Positions 33,114 to 45,448 are shown, counted from the stretch's first letter. The stretch: 64,000 nt of DNA from Chelonoidis abingdonii (GCF_003597395.2 NC_133770.1:200043866-200107865); one strand, 5' to 3'. A program made the numbers and translations. Notes: generated by a model not told the origin, from the letters alone.

Positions 33114-36100
33114 AAAATGTTTTACAAGCACTCTGGATGCTTGCAGCAGTGCTGTAGGTGACAAAACTTTTTTCTGTAGGCTAAGCTTGAACAAGTTTGT
33201 CCCCAGCCTTGTGAAGCTGAATTAAGAACAGAATAGCTGAAGCTACATTGTAATGATTTAAGCATTTCAACAAACTCAGTTTCTTGGCCAATATAGGTAA
33301 GGCTTCAAAAGTGAGCTCTTTGGTAAAACAGCCACGATATAATGCTCTTGGGCAGTTCAATCTATTACAATCGGGTTTTCTAGTGTGAATCTTTACGTGC
33401 TACATACCACTTTGTAACAAAAGCACTAGCTAGAATTTAAGACTTTTTTCCTGTCTTGTTTTAGTGGCTTAAGGTTATAATTGTCACAATAGTATTTAAC
33501 ATGCTATAAACATCGTATTAAATGTCGTCATCTAGCAAGTGTCCTTTTTGTAATATGGGTTCACACAGAGTGGGCTACAGTCTGATCTTAGTTTTACTGA
33601 TGCAAATCCAGAGCAACCCTAGTAAAGTCAGCATACTGGAAATGCAAAATTACTTCCAGAATCTGGCTCAGGACAATTAAATGCCTCACATTTACATCAT
33701 TGGGTATTTTTAGGACTATATTAATAAAACACATCCTGACATGTGGTTAGAGTGCTGAGGGATGTAGAATTAACATGCACAAATCAAATATGGGAATTAG
33801 ATAACACCTCCATCTGTCCATAGGCAGACAGGTCACAACAGTAGGTATCTGAACTGACAAAAATCAAAGAGGAACATCCATCTTTTCTACCAGAGAAAAA
33901 CATAGTTGCACTGAAGAAAACTTTCAGCTCTGCTTCTTTTTATAATAATAAAAAAGAGCTCAAATTAGCACAAGTGAACATGCACTTAATCACACATTTA
34001 TATAGAAATGCACAGAAGATCAGAAAACAGTATCATGCATAAACAAGGGTTACTACCAATACAAGTCCTGAGTTATTCCATTATGAGATTACTTATACCT
34101 TCCTTTGAAGCATCTGGACTCTTCCCCTCCCTCAATGATTCCACTTAATTTAGGTCCCAGAAAGGTGTCTGAAATAAAGACAGACAGACCGACCGACCGA
34201 CCAACAGGAGTATGGGATCTGACATGCTGCCTATTTTAATTATTTTTCATTAACCATATATGTTGATACAACCTTTAATTACATAAACACATACTTCCCC
34301 CTCCCCCGCATATGACCTCTGCCTCATTCAGTGCACAGGATGGATGGTGCTCACTGAGTGGGCAGTTATTCAATATTTCTTTTTATCCTCATTGTTCAAT
34401 ATTGGTCCCAGCACTTGTGATACTATCCACACCATGCTCTGAAAACAGAATTATTAATTTCAGGAATAATAATTACATGGCAATTGCTCACAAATAGTTG
34501 CCTGGGTTTGAGAAAAAAAGCACCTTTCACTATGGCTTATTCCATAATTGTCCATTATGGAGTTTCTTGCACCTAAGCTTAGAACATGAGGCAATTGATT
34601 GTGACTTTTCAGAGGTTTCATAGCCTTCACATACAGGAGCATTAGCATCCCCTTTAGATGCCACAAGGGCAGCAAAAGACACTATCTATTAGTAGTTAAA
34701 TAAGCAATAATATGTACAATTTTATTCAATATTTAGATACAATATTACAGGTTGAAGGCCTGCAGCACCCCACTGATTGTGTGGCACTGCACTCTCACTG
34801 CCTCAATTCCTATCTTGGTTCTCCAGTCAACTCACCCACAGACAGGAATTTTAATGCAACATTCTACTCTTGGGGGGGTCTAATTTATTATGTCCTCACA
34901 AACTAAACACTTCCAGGCTCAAACCCTTCCTAACTCAGGGCTTCAGGTTCCAGCACCCTCTCTGAGCAATGTGCAATGAATTGATTGGTCTCAATCCTGT
35001 TTATAGTGGACAAGGGTTCATGTCACAACATAATCAAAATGGCACCAAATGGAACTCTTGTTGGCAGACACAGAAGAGAAGCCACAGAGTGGATGTAAAA
35101 GATACTGAGCTAACCTCTTATTCCTAGAAGTACTCCCTCTAGTTTTGGTCAGAGGTATATATGTGGAGCAGCATGAGTAAAACCTGAAGTGGTGCTGCTT
35201 TACCTGTTTTGTGGACAGGAGATATTCAATGCTCACAGCCATCAAATCCAGTGCTTTTTCAGATACATTTAATTCCCTTTAATAAATTGAAAAGGGAATA
35301 TATCTGCATTTTCTGCTGTTGCTGTGATTGCATAGCACAATGATGGGACTAAGAAGTGTTTTCATATGCAAGGAAATGGGCAATCAATTTTTATAGTAGT
35401 AAATGAATGATTTATAATTGCAGAATGTTCCCAAACAAGAAATAGCAGTTGCTTATCTTGAGCAATGGAGAAGGGACCAATCCTGGTCCCCTTGAAGTTA
35501 GCTGGCAGTTTTTCCACTGACTTAATTTGAACAAAATCCAGTCATATTCTTAAAGACGACATTGTTGAGGAGAGACATAATGGGAACAGACAGTAGCTCA
35601 AAACCTAGACAGAATGGTATTGTGTTTGTATTGTCTATGAACCAAGAAGACAGCTCTCCTTTCAAAACTGACACTTATTACAGAAGAAGTTCTTCATGTA
35701 ACGGCTCCTTTATAGGGAAGTCTGTCAGTCCCAAAGCTTCATTCCTAGCAGGTATCAGAGATATACTTATTCAGGTGCAAGAACCAAGGCAAGAATAGAA
35801 CTACTATATTAGCCACCAGAAAGGTATATATTCCATGGAATACCTAAACCAGTGAACATCTTGGAAGAGATGCTTGCCGTGTATTATAGATGATCAATAT
35901 TCTACCCTTCATCATGAACTTTGGACACGATAGAAATGCTTATTAAACTGTATGCTGTCAAATGACAACTCACTTAACTAGACAACTTATTTAGCCAATA
36001 GTCACATGTTCTCAGGGTTTATTGTCAAATGATAATGTGTCTTTCAAAATTAATATTTCACCTCATTTTGGCATTTTGTGCATGCTGCAGACTTGAAAGG

Positions 36101-36136
36101 GAAGAAGGTTGTATTGGCCAAATCAAATTGTGAATT
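33114..36136. other. Intergenic, nothing recognised
   Basis: No gene or named repeat. A short GACC microsatellite (about five units) lies at 34184-34203. A weak palindrome-type fragment lies near 33570-33640. Confidence 0.45.
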
Positions 36137-36141
36137 ATCTC

Positions 36142-37125
36142 TGTCATAAACAGATAGAGAGAGTTAATAGAACAGAAGTACTTTATATCTCTTTTGAATG
36201 TAAAGGGTTAATAAGTTCAGTAAGCCTGGCTGTCACCTGATCAGAGAACCAATCAGGGGACAGGATACTTTCAAATCTTGAGGGAGGGAAGTTACTGTGT
36301 GTGCTGTTAGTTTTTGGTTGATGTTCTCTCTGGGTTCTGAGAATGACCAGGCGTGCAACCAATCTCTCTCATACAGGCTCTTATAAGTTCAGAATACTGA
36401 GTCCTGGGTAGATAAGGCGAGTTAGGCTTATGTTTGTTTTCTTTATTTGCAAATGTGCATTTGGCTGGAAGAAGTTCAATCGTGTATTTGACTGGAAGGA
36501 GTTCAAATTTGTATTTTGCTGAAAGGATTTTAATTTGTACTTGTATACTTAGGCTGGGAGGGTATTCCCAGTGTCTGTCGCTGAAAAACCCTGTACCTAA
36601 TCCATCTTAAATCTATAAAGATAATTTTTATTGTTTATCCTTCTTTAATTAAAAGCTTTTCTTGTTTAAGAACCTGATTGTTTTTTTATTCTGGTGAGAT
36701 CCCAGGGGACTGGGTCTGGATCCACCAGGGATTTGGTGGGGAGAAAGGAGGGAAGGGGGAGAGAGAGGTTAATTTCTCTCTGGTTTAGGGATTATTTTCT
36801 CTCTCAGGGACAGTCTGGAGGGGGAAGAGAAGGAGGGGGAAGGTGAATTTCCTCCCTGTTTTGTGATTCAAGAGTTTGAATCACAGTGATCTTCCAGGGT
36901 AACCAGGAGGGGAAGCCTGGAGAGCAATGGTGGGGGAAAGGGTTTTTCTTTCCTTGTGTTAAAATTCAGAGGGTCTGGGCTTGGTTCTGGCAAGGTTTTG
37001 GGGGGACCAGAGTGTACCAGGCACTGGAATTCCTGATTGGTGGCAGCACTACAAGTACTAAGCTGGTAATTGAGCTTAGAGGAATTCATGCTGGTACCCC
37101 ATCTTTTGGACGCTAAGGTTATCAT
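36142..37125 (+). mobile_element. LTR, TGTCATAAACAG family (about 1 kb)
   Basis: It starts TGTCATAAACAGATAGAGAG and shares landmarks with the fragment at 19189. The interior has CTGTACCTAATCCATCTTAA, a TTAATTAAAAGC segment at about 36647-36658 and long GGGA-rich tracts (36720-36850). It ends near CTGGTACCCCATCTTTTGGA and CTAAGGTT. I could not find a target duplication, so the right edge is approximate. The parent family is an LTR retroelement of turtles, and I cannot say from the LTR alone whether it is an endogenous retrovirus. Confidence 0.75.
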
Positions 37126-37239
37126 GGTAAGCAGCCCAGAAATTGGTCTGTGTGCAAAAAGATGGGGTGGAAAGTGATTCACTATTTTGATTCTCTGCAA
37201 GTGGAACCAGATCAAGAGATATCCACTCCCATATTTGAG

Positions 37240-37330
37240 CCACAATGGGAAGTGGTGGGTGCTCAGTAGTTTTGAAAATCTGAATCCAATTGTGGGTGCT
37301 GAGCACTAGAAAATTTGGCCCACGATATCT
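37240..37330. repeat. Palindromic repeat (GGGTGCTCAGYA type)
   Basis: GGTGGGTGCTCAGTAGTTTTGAAAATC and TTGTGGGTGCTGAGCACTAGAAAATTTGGCCC are directly repeated variants of the arm also found at 50380-50490 and 38835-38965. Confidence 0.45.
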
Positions 37331-37454
37331 GAATATTCAGGAAGAGATTACTCTAAAAGTATCAATGATAGCTAGGCAAGACTATGAATTACCAAAGCCA
37401 CTTATCCACTAGTGTAGTGTTTGGTTTTTCCTTCTCCATCCTTCACTTATATTC

Positions 37455-37540
37455 TATAGCAACCAGGAGCTCATTGGTCTAGGCACTGTACAAACAGAAC
37501 AAGACTATAGTTCCTGCTCCAAAGGGTTTACAATCCACTA
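37455..37540 (+). repeat. Old dispersed repeat (same family as 10567)
   Basis: GGTCTAGGCACTGTACAAAC, then AGTTCCTGCTCCAAAGGGTT and TACAATCCACTAG follow the order of the 10567 copy. Confidence 0.55.
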
Positions 37541-37722
37541 GGCCATCCTTCCACTTTTACTTACAGAAAGGACAGGAGATAAGCATGTATAAAATTGCCA
37601 ACAAAGGAGACCTACTAGATCTGTGCAAAGGACATAAAAGGAATATGTAGCACTAAGATGTCATGGGGATTTCTAAAGTGCCTCCATTTTCTATGACTGA
37701 CTGATTGGGAATGCAAGTAGCT

Positions 37723-37966
37723 CAGTGGTCCCCAACCTTTTCGTCTGGCGGGCACCAGATGAAGGACCGTGGCGGCGGTAGAGCATCCGCCGAAATGCCA
37801 CTGAATTTCGGCAGCATTTCAGCAGTGACGCCTCTTGATGATGCCACTTGTTGGCAGCAATCGGCATCATCGAGAGGCGTCGCTGCCGAAATGCCACCAA
37901 AATTCAGCAGCATTTCGTTGCATGCTCGACTGCTGGCCAGGACGCGGGTGCATTTACATCCACCTG
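37723..37966. mobile_element. hAT-type MITE with central palindrome
   Basis: The left end CAGTGGTCCCCAACCTTTTC equals the terminus of the element at 31939. Exact AAGTAGCT copies flank it (37715-37722 and 37967-37974), an 8-bp hAT duplication. The right terminus is decayed (TACATCCACCTG). The interior is a large inverted repeat. GCCGAAATGCCACTGAATTT runs to GACGCCTCTTGATGATGCC, and GGCATCATCGAGAGGCGTCG comes back to AAATTCAGCAGCATTTCG, with a loop around 37846-37865. Confidence 0.9.
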
Positions 37967-37974
37967 AAGTAGCT

Positions 37975-38234
37975 TATAGCATCAGACACCATTTCCAATT
38001 ACTTCTCTCCATGACACCCCTCAACCCCGCAAATTGTTTCGCTACCCTTACATGCTATAGCTAGCCAATGGTAAGGGAGAGCAGAGAGTAGGAAAATAAG
38101 TGTGGTGGGCCAAAACATGGTGCAAGAGGTTCAGCCACAACTACACAGCAATCTCCCTTTTTGTACAAACTGGCCTCAGTTCCCCATTATAAACACTGTC
38201 TGCGTAGAGCTCTCCAGGATTGGAAGAATGCACC
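37975..38234. other. Non-coding, nothing recognised
   Basis: Short interval with no recognisable feature. Confidence 0.4.
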
Positions 38235-38590
38235 ATGCCAGAGCGCGGGAGATGAAATTGGACCGTTTTTGGAAAAAAATTGATTTTTTCAATATTCTGT
38301 TTTCCACAAAAAGGTTCATATTCGGTTTACTATGTTTGGTTTGGGGGCTTCCTTTCTGAAACCCCCTGTTTCTCCACTGACACATTTGATTGTGCAACTT
38401 GTGTATGGGGTGAGATTTTTCAAAATTGAAATCTTAAAAATATTTTTTGCCAAGTTGGAAAAAAACAACACTAAGTGAAAAATGTGTTCATATAGATATT
38501 GGGGGGAGGGAGAGAGAGAGAAAAGAACTTTAAGAAAAATAAGTCCATTTTGGAAACTTTAACAAAACCATCTCTCATGAAAAAAATTTG
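38235..38590. repeat. AT-rich foldback-like interspersed repeat
   Basis: Alternating poly-A and poly-T runs (GGAAAAAAATTGATTTTTTC, then GAGATTTTTCAAAATTGAAA) resemble the segment at 7434. A GA microsatellite lies at about 38508-38522. Confidence 0.45.
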
Positions 38591-38610
38591 TATTGTCTTC
38601 AATTTTTCTG

Positions 38611-38679
38611 TAACGCTGTGCAGCATTTCTGTAATGCTGTGCAGCATGATGGGACTAAAGTGTTTGTAATGCTGTGCAT
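38611..38679. repeat. Short imperfect tandem repeat
   Basis: TCTGTAACGCTGTGCAGCAT, TCTGTAATGCTGTGCAGCAT and TTGTAATGCTGTGCAT follow one another, the third after a 16-bp insertion. Confidence 0.7.
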
Positions 38680-38834
38680 TCACCCAAATCTTGCTTGCCT
38701 TACTTACAGACCCACTATTCTGAGCAGTCTAGTTGCAGGAAAAAGGCAAACAGGATTTGGTCCTGGGAAGCTATACATGTATTTATATATAAAAACAAAA
38801 ATCCATAAACATTTTCACCAGTTTGTCACAGTTT

Positions 38835-38965
38835 GGGGATGTGATCCTTTGAGATGCTGAGCACCTACTGGAGGAGTGCCAAGTGCCATCAGTTCCCATG
38901 AAATTCAATGAGAGTTGAGGGCACTCAGCACCTCATCGACACCATAGAAAATCAGGCCCCTAGCA
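38835..38965. repeat. Palindromic repeat (GCTGAGCACC type)
   Basis: GAGATGCTGAGCACCTACTG in the left half and GGGCACTCAGCACCTCATC with a terminal AAAATCAGGCCCC in the right half mark a decayed palindrome related to 50380. Confidence 0.5.
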
Positions 38966-39374
38966 ATTAGTAGACTGAAATATTATTCTGAGTGTACTTA
39001 ATGTAGTACAGATTAAAATTAAATGAGCCATTTTGCAAATCAACACATTAAAATAGATTTCCATAATAATCTGCATCAGACAGCATTATATTGCCTGGTC
39101 TGTGAAATTTGAAACACAGGAGATATTGATAGCCTTCATGCAGTTCTTGCTTCCACGGCTCTATTCTCTAACTTTGTCAGCTTTATTTTTGCTTCTGGAG
39201 ACTACTTTGCTGTGATCAGTTCTGAAATCCAATTGTGTATTTAATGCTGATCTTTTATTGCAGCCTGTTTGTTTAAACAAACTCCTCTTCTGAATAAAGA
39301 CTTCCAGATTTATGGTCTGACCATAAACTTTTTACACAGGCAAAAGTCATTAAAAATGTTATGACACAGGTCTC

Positions 39375-39530
39375 ATACTAGATCTGACCAGTGGTCTATC
39401 TACTCCAGTATCTTGTCACCAAGAATGGCCTGTCCTATGTTTTTCAGAGGAAATGTAAGAAATACTGCACAGAGCAGTTGTAAGATTACCTGTTCTCAGG
39501 GAAAGTTTCCTCCTAACCACCTCTCTGAGG
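39375..39530 (-). repeat. L3-type CR1 LINE 3' fragment
   Basis: ACTAGATCTGACCAGTGGTC, then ATCTACTCCAGTATCTTGTC are the reverse complement of an L3-type tail, so the LINE is on the minus strand. It is a decayed copy. Confidence 0.6.
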
Positions 39531-41679
39531 AAGATGTCCAAGATTGTGCCATTGATGTGTCACAGAACATGGGTAAAAGGCAATAAGATACACGGATGTT
39601 AAGTACTTTGTATTTCTAGCTATCATCTAAATCAAACAAAGTTTTGTACAGTCTTTAAATTCTAAATTAGCATTAACAAAGTTTTTAACTACTAATTCCA
39701 GGGAGCTGATCCTCACTCTCAATGTCATGTTAATTGTTGCAGAGATGCCAAAAGGAATACATTTCTAGATAGAAATGGTGGACTCAGGACCAGATTCTGC
39801 CACTGTGGAGGGAAATGGTGCAATCACAGCACCAGAGCAGCTGCAAGAGGCATTGGGCTGAATGCATCAAGTTCATGATTGATGCAACTTACTGTGTAAA
39901 TACCACTTCCATCAAACACTTATTTTTAAAGTGATTAATGATGTTGGGTGCCCGCTTTGAGACTGCCTGATTTTCAGAAATAACTGAGCATCCACCCTCT
40001 TAAAAATCAAGTTCCTTTACCATGTGTCCATTTGAGCACCCAAAATGACTAGTCATGTTAGAAAATTTGGACTGTCATAAATAAAAGTATTACCTCTGGT
40101 TAGTAAGTAATTGTTACTGCTTCCTATGGGAAGACATTAATAGTATTTGCTCCCTGCACAAAAGAATTTATGGCTTGCTCAAGGCTATCAGACATTTATT
40201 TTACAGCTCCAAAGTTCAAACAGACACCTTGTCCAAAGTACAAAATCCAGAAGAATGAATGGTCTTTAATACAAAAAAAATGGGTAAAATATTGTCTGTT
40301 TAGTAGGACATTGTTAAGAAAGCTGAACATTGGTATCAAAAACACAATCTTTTGCCTCTAGTCATATTCTTTTAATTTGTTTTCCTCCTGAAGATTTAGA
40401 ACAAGTGATCCGTGTAATGTCAGCATAATCAGGGTGAATGATAACTCTCAACTTTGACACTACATGTGTCTGGAGTATAAATAATTGTTTTAGGCCATCT
40501 GAAGTTTTCTTGTAGTTTATCAATCACCTAAAGGTGATGTCTACGATAAAAGGTGAAATACTGTGGTGCCTGGTTTCAGCATGTTTCTAATTACTATTGT
40601 AAATACATTTACTAACAGCTCTACAAGTCAGCAAATCTTACATGACATTACCATCTATTTACTAGTATAAACTATATTGCATTGGAATATGCACAGTGAA
40701 ATGTTTACCTGCACATGATACAAGTCTGAGCAAGAGTTAATTAACAAATGAGCATTTCTGTTACCAGGCTGCTTGGGGAAATATTTGTTTCCTGCAAATT
40801 CTAATCACATAAAACCCATGGTATTACTGTGGTTATGATATGCTAGATTATCTGGATTCAATACAATCTGTATTTAAATGTAAAAGCAACTCTATAAGGA
40901 CTACATTGTCCTGTCAGTATAATGAATGCAGTAGATACAATTACTATATAAAAGGAGCTGGGACTTGAACCCTGAAGTCTTCAACTGCAAAAGCCCAGTC
41001 TGCTAGCACTCAAGCTCATGAAAGACTCTTCTGCGTGGGCCACCCAATAATGGGCAACCTCACTCATACATAAGCCTATGCCTTAAAGTGAGAATATCTT
41101 TGATTTCTCCTCCCCTAATTTGGTTCAGCATCCTTTCCTCTCATCTCCTTCTGCACACTGCATGCTATGAAAGTGCAATTCAGAGGGGCAATCTGTATAT
41201 TTTCTTTCTGAAACCATAGAACTAGGCTTAATATTCTGAGTAATTTAATGGCTGTATTCACTTTTCACTGATGGATGTGGAGAAGTAACATCCACATACA
41301 AACATTTAGATTTTGCTCACTAATGTTTCAGAATGTCATAAATGCACAACAAAATCCTGCATGTAGTAAATTTGTTCTTTTTTAATTAAGAGAATTGGAT
41401 TATATTCCTACTGAAGAAGTCAGAGGTTTTGAGACCCATTAAATTTAATCTTAATTTTCTCATTGTTGCTTTTAGAAATTAAGATTTAAAGGGGGAGTTC
41501 CACCCCCTTTTCCCCCCAGACATATAATCTTCTCTATGGCTCTAATTAAGCAAGGTACTCAAGCATGTGCCTAACTTTAAGTACATATAATTTAATAAGG
41601 ATAAAACCAATAGGGCTCTATAGAAATTACTCTAAAAACCTACAAAATTTAACTGAGTATGAATCCCTTCTCATAGATT
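39531..41679. other. Intergenic, nothing certain
   Basis: No gene was found. Weak palindrome-type fragments lie at 39945-40060 (TTGGGTGCCC, GAGCACCCAAAATG) and 41545-41620 (AAGCAAGGTACTCAAGCATG). A tRNA-like reverse B-box phrase (GGGACTTGAACCC) lies at 40962-40974. A mixed poly-G/C run lies at 41488-41517. Confidence 0.4.
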
Positions 41680-41687
41680 CTTTAAAC

Positions 41688-42015
41688 CAGGGGCTCCCAA
41701 CCTCTCTTTCTGAACCCCACCACCAATATGCTATAAAAACTCCATGACCCACCATGCCACAACTGTTTTTCTGCATATAAAAGCCAGGGCCACCATTAGC
41801 GGACAGCAAGCAGGGCAAGTGCCTGGTGCCACATGCCACAGGGGGCCTTGCAAAGCTAAGTTGCTTAGGCTTTGGCTTCAGCCCCAGGTGGCAGGACTTG
41901 GAGCCCTAGGTTGGGGCTTTGGCTTACTGCCCTAGGATCCAGCAGGTCTAATACCAGCCTTGCTTGGCAGACTCCCTGAAACCTGCTCGCAGCCCCCCCA
42001 GTGGCTAAACCACTG
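41688..42015. mobile_element. hAT-type MITE with perfect 8-bp target duplication
   Basis: CTTTAAAC occurs exactly at 41680-41687 and 42016-42023. The element starts CAGGGGCTCCCAACC and ends AGTGGCTAAACCACTG, a weak CAG...CTG inverted terminus. The interior is GC-rich with repeated GGCTTTGGCTT phrases (about 41869 and 41911). No transposase is present. Confidence 0.85.
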
Positions 42016-42023
42016 CTTTAAAC

Positions 42024-43398
42024 CATCCTATAAAGTTATGTCAAAATATGAACACATACTATTACATTTTATAGTATAGTCCAAAAATGCCTATAGAAAC
42101 TGTTATAGACCTTTTCAAATAAGTGTTAAAAGTTGATCACATTACTATTTATAACGACAATACCTCATGAAGCAGCACAATCGCATATGATTGACATCAT
42201 TGCTAAGGTTCAGTTGAGGTAGATTCGCTTGAAAAGGTTGACCAGCATAGCAACTTCTCCTATACTTTCTCCTTTCCAACAGTAGCTAACTAGCAAATCT
42301 GACACTGCCAACAAGTGGCAGCTGACACTGGTTACCATTAAAAGTTACCATTTTCAGCCTTTTTAATGTGCTGAGCTCCAGAGATTTTTTTGAACAAAAT
42401 CTTTGGTCAATAGCAGTCGTGCATGAAGATCCAAACAGATCATTAAGAACAAGTAGAGACAGTCTCCCAGGGCAACAGTGAAAGAAAATTGTCCTCAAGT
42501 GAAAACTTCACAGAGGAAGCAGTCATTTTATTTTTCTACAATTTATTTTATTCACTTGGAAAACATACTTAGGGGATACACTTCCTCCAGAACAGAATTA
42601 TTTCAGTTTTCCTGCAGGTAAGCAGGTCATACACAAAGATGAGAAAAGGGGAGGAGTGAGGAATTATACATGGTTGGAAAGCAGAGGTACCAGAGCATAT
42701 TTATCAGTAAATTTACCAGTGAGAAAAAATAAAGTTTAATGAGTTTTGTTAAGTCAGGTTCAACTAAATAGGGGCCTTTACAATGATATTTGACTGGACC
42801 CCTTTGCAGAAAGGACTATGACATGTATTCCTTCTATCCTTCACCTGCCTCAGACTCATGTCCCAGGACATCCCGGTGGGGGGTGGGGGGCTGGGAGGTG
42901 GATGTCAGATCCACAGATGGGAAGGAGGCCATAAGAACGTGTCCAGAGAAACTAGTTTGCATTTTTAGGCCTGGCAAGTGTCTAGAAACACACTAACCAC
43001 AGAACAATTAGATGACACTTTTGAGATCCCCTCTTTTTAAATCAGGGTCTTTCTTCCCATGCAGCACCTTAGGGACAGTCTCATGGCCCAAAGAATTCAT
43101 CATGATGATTTCAATGGGCTTTGGGTCAAGCCTTAAGAGAGAACATTAATCCATGAACATAGCATTAATATAGTAAAACTTGTACCTAAAACATTTGTAG
43201 AATCCCTAATTTGATAGGTATTAGAAAGATTTTTGTTTGGAAATCAAGTATTCTCCAACACGGTTTTCCAAAGAGGGGAATAATTTTCAAAAGGATATTC
43301 TCTTTCAACCCTTTCCACAAAACCCAACACTCTCAAAATGCACTTCAAATGCTTCAATATTCTTCCTGTAATAAAAGCAGTATCTTTTGTTAAAACTC
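42024..43398. other. Intergenic, nothing recognised
   Basis: No gene or named repeat. A G-rich run is seen at 42876-42890. Confidence 0.45.
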
Positions 43399-43632
43399 TT
43401 AAAAGAGCCTTAAATCTGTGTCATTCTGAATATCCTGAACATTTGAAGTTGCTATTTTCATCTGGCCTCCAAGATCTTGAGTTTTTATTTCCAACATACT
43501 TATGCAAAGAGCAATAGCATCAGTCTTAACCTCTAATTTTACCTCCAAGCCTTTAATCTCCTGAAGCAGTGTATGAATTAAAATTACAGATGTCCCCCCT
43601 GGTAAAAGCTTTTCTGAACACAGGATTGTCAT
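43399..43632 (-). pseudogene. Possible LINE ORF1 coiled-coil fragment
   Basis: An open minus-strand stretch of 77 codons. Part of it reads as an amphipathic helix: LLQEIKGLEVKLEVKTDAIA, LEIKTQDLGGQM, then VQDIQNDTD. This alternation of hydrophobic and charged residues resembles the coiled-coil of L1/Tx1-type LINE ORF1 proteins. There is no start context or downstream RRM-like domain, and an L3-type fragment lies at its upstream edge. A chance frame is also possible. Confidence 0.3.
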
Positions 43633-43760
43633 AGTGGATCAGACAACTGGTCCATCGAGTCCAGTAACCTGCCTCCAGCATCAGCCAATATTATATGGCT
43701 TAGGGGAGGCATTTCCACTGCTCCATCCTGGTAAGGCATGTTATGCAATATTGTATATAA
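43620..43760 (-). repeat. L3-type CR1 LINE 3' fragment
   Basis: AGGATTGTCATAGTGGATCA, then ACTGGTCCATCGAGTCCAGT and AACCTGCCTCCAGCATCAGC are the reverse complement of the L3-type tail. The copy is decayed and 5'-truncated. Confidence 0.7.
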
Positions 43761-44559
43761 GAGAAATTTCTCCAGCTTCAGAAGCCAAAAAGACTTCCTT
43801 TAGGTTAGCATGCATAACAAGCTGTCTCTAAACTCCATTTACAGTATTTGACACTGTTCGCCTGTAGTGGTAAATTCCTCAGGCTGGCTAGTCATTCTAT
43901 GCAGTGCTTTGATGTTGTTTTTTCCCCCCTAAACTTACCTGAAAATATTTTGGACAAGACACACCCTATGAGCCCTCTCTGCCCTATCTATATTTTGAGG
44001 GAGTTCAGACTGGAGGACCTGTAAATGAACTAGTCTTGTTGGCTTTGGTTCTAGTATAGAAAAAAAAATAATCACAGGAGACATTATTTCTGATTGTTTC
44101 AGATGGGGCTAGAAGCATCACAAGCACAGCTGTCCCCTTGCACTCTTTCACAGTCTTCTCCTTTGGTTAGTGCTTGAGGACCTTTGCCAGGGGTTGCTTA
44201 CTTCTGTATCCCATCCCCACTGCTCCTCATCCTTAAGAGAAAGGGGCTCCTTCTTTCCCACCATACACATTCATTTCCCCCTATTTGGGGGAACAGGGTT
44301 CCCCATCCCTTCTCCGCATACACCTCTCATCTTGCTTTCAGAATGAGATCTTGCTCTTCATCCCACAGTTCTTACTCCACCAGGGAATGGGGCTCACACA
44401 CCTCTTAACTTGTTGTGTCGCCCACCCCCAATCAGGGTCTCTGTGGCAGAGTCCCTCCTCATCTCTCTGCCTGGGGTAAGAATCTTTGGCCAAGGTCTCC
44501 TCTCTATTCCCTTTTAGAGGAATAGAGTCCTCCTTAGGAAGTGGAGTCCTCACTCAAAT
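43761..44559. other. Intergenic, nothing recognised
   Basis: CT-rich in its right half (44140-44540), with apparent open frames of 60-75 codons on both strands that I regard as compositional. It could be part of an unrecognised LTR element. Confidence 0.4.
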
Positions 44560-44790
44560 ACTTTAACTTATTTCCAGGATAAATCATTCTGGTGCTTGCA
44601 ATTTCTCATGTAAATCTACCACAGCTTTTTTCAGCCTCAATGCCCTACTTTGGATTTTTTCCAATCTCTGGAGCTATATCCTTCTTAAATGTGTGGTAAC
44701 CAAAACTGCACAGAGTACTCCAGATGAAGGTTTTGCTGGATATCATCTAATAGAAGAGCACTACAATATTTTCTATATGTTATTCATACA
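44560..44790 (-). repeat. CR1 LINE fragment
   Basis: CTTTGGATTTTTTCCAATCT, then GTGTGGTAACCAAAACTGCA and CAGAGTACTCCAGATGAAGG are the reverse complement of a CR1 segment from the C-terminal ORF2 region (upstream of that seen at 5333). The LTR at 44797 abuts it. Confidence 0.7.
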
Positions 44791-44796
44791 CCTAGC

Positions 44797-45443
44797 TGAG
44801 ACAGGGTGCTCTACTCACCTCTGGATAGTGCTGCCTTCCTGTCAGTTTTCCTTCTGTCTCTCTCTTGCTTCCAGGAGCTAAAGGGTCCTTTTCATAATAC
44901 AGGCAGGTCACTATTGTAGTTTCCCTCCTGGGTGGGAGAAAGAGGTGAAAGTTTCTTTTCCCAAACAGGCTCAGACAATTCCCCACCAGCACCACTTCTC
45001 CTGTGGCTGGGTGGAGCATCCAGGCCACTCTCTACTCTGGGTTTCAGCTCAGAAACCCTCTAGTCAGCAGTCATGGTCTGTTCTACTCTGTGCTTTGCTG
45101 CATTTCTCTGAGCCCTTTCCTAACCTTCTGGCTCTCCCTTCCTTCTCTGGGTCTACCAGTTTCACCACTCGCTCCTCTGAGGGAGAAACTACAGCCTACA
45201 CATCTTTGCAGTCCCCAAACACTCCTTCTTTGTCTCAGATAGTGACTATAAACTCCTTCTTTGCAATCCCCCATCTGCCTTCCAATTTTCTGTCTTTTGT
45301 AGAAGCCCTGTATGTCCCTCACAGGTGAGCTTCTCACTAATTAGCTGCCTCAAGCCTAAAACTCCCTTGTTTTCAGCCTAATTAGCTGATTGGGCCTACT
45401 TCAGCTGTTGAAGGGCTAGTATGGGGAAGCACACCCCATCACA
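44797..45443 (-). mobile_element. Solo LTR, minus strand (TGTGATGGGGTG family)
   Basis: On the minus strand it starts TGTGATGGGGTGTGCTTCCC (45443) and ends GTCTCA (44797), about 647 bp. CTAGC (44792-44796) and CTAGG (45444-45448) flank it, a 5-bp duplication with one mismatch. It inserted into or beside the CR1 fragment at 44560. The interior is CT-rich on the plus strand. Apparent frames of up to 127 codons within it have no retroviral or host motif. Confidence 0.8.
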
Positions 45444-45448
45444 CTAGG

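Noticed and set aside
34184..34203. GACC microsatellite as a functional site
   Set aside because: Only about five short units; ordinary simple repeat.
44945..45328. 127-codon frame
   Set aside because: It lies within the minus-strand LTR at 44797-45443; LTRs do not encode proteins and no motif is present.
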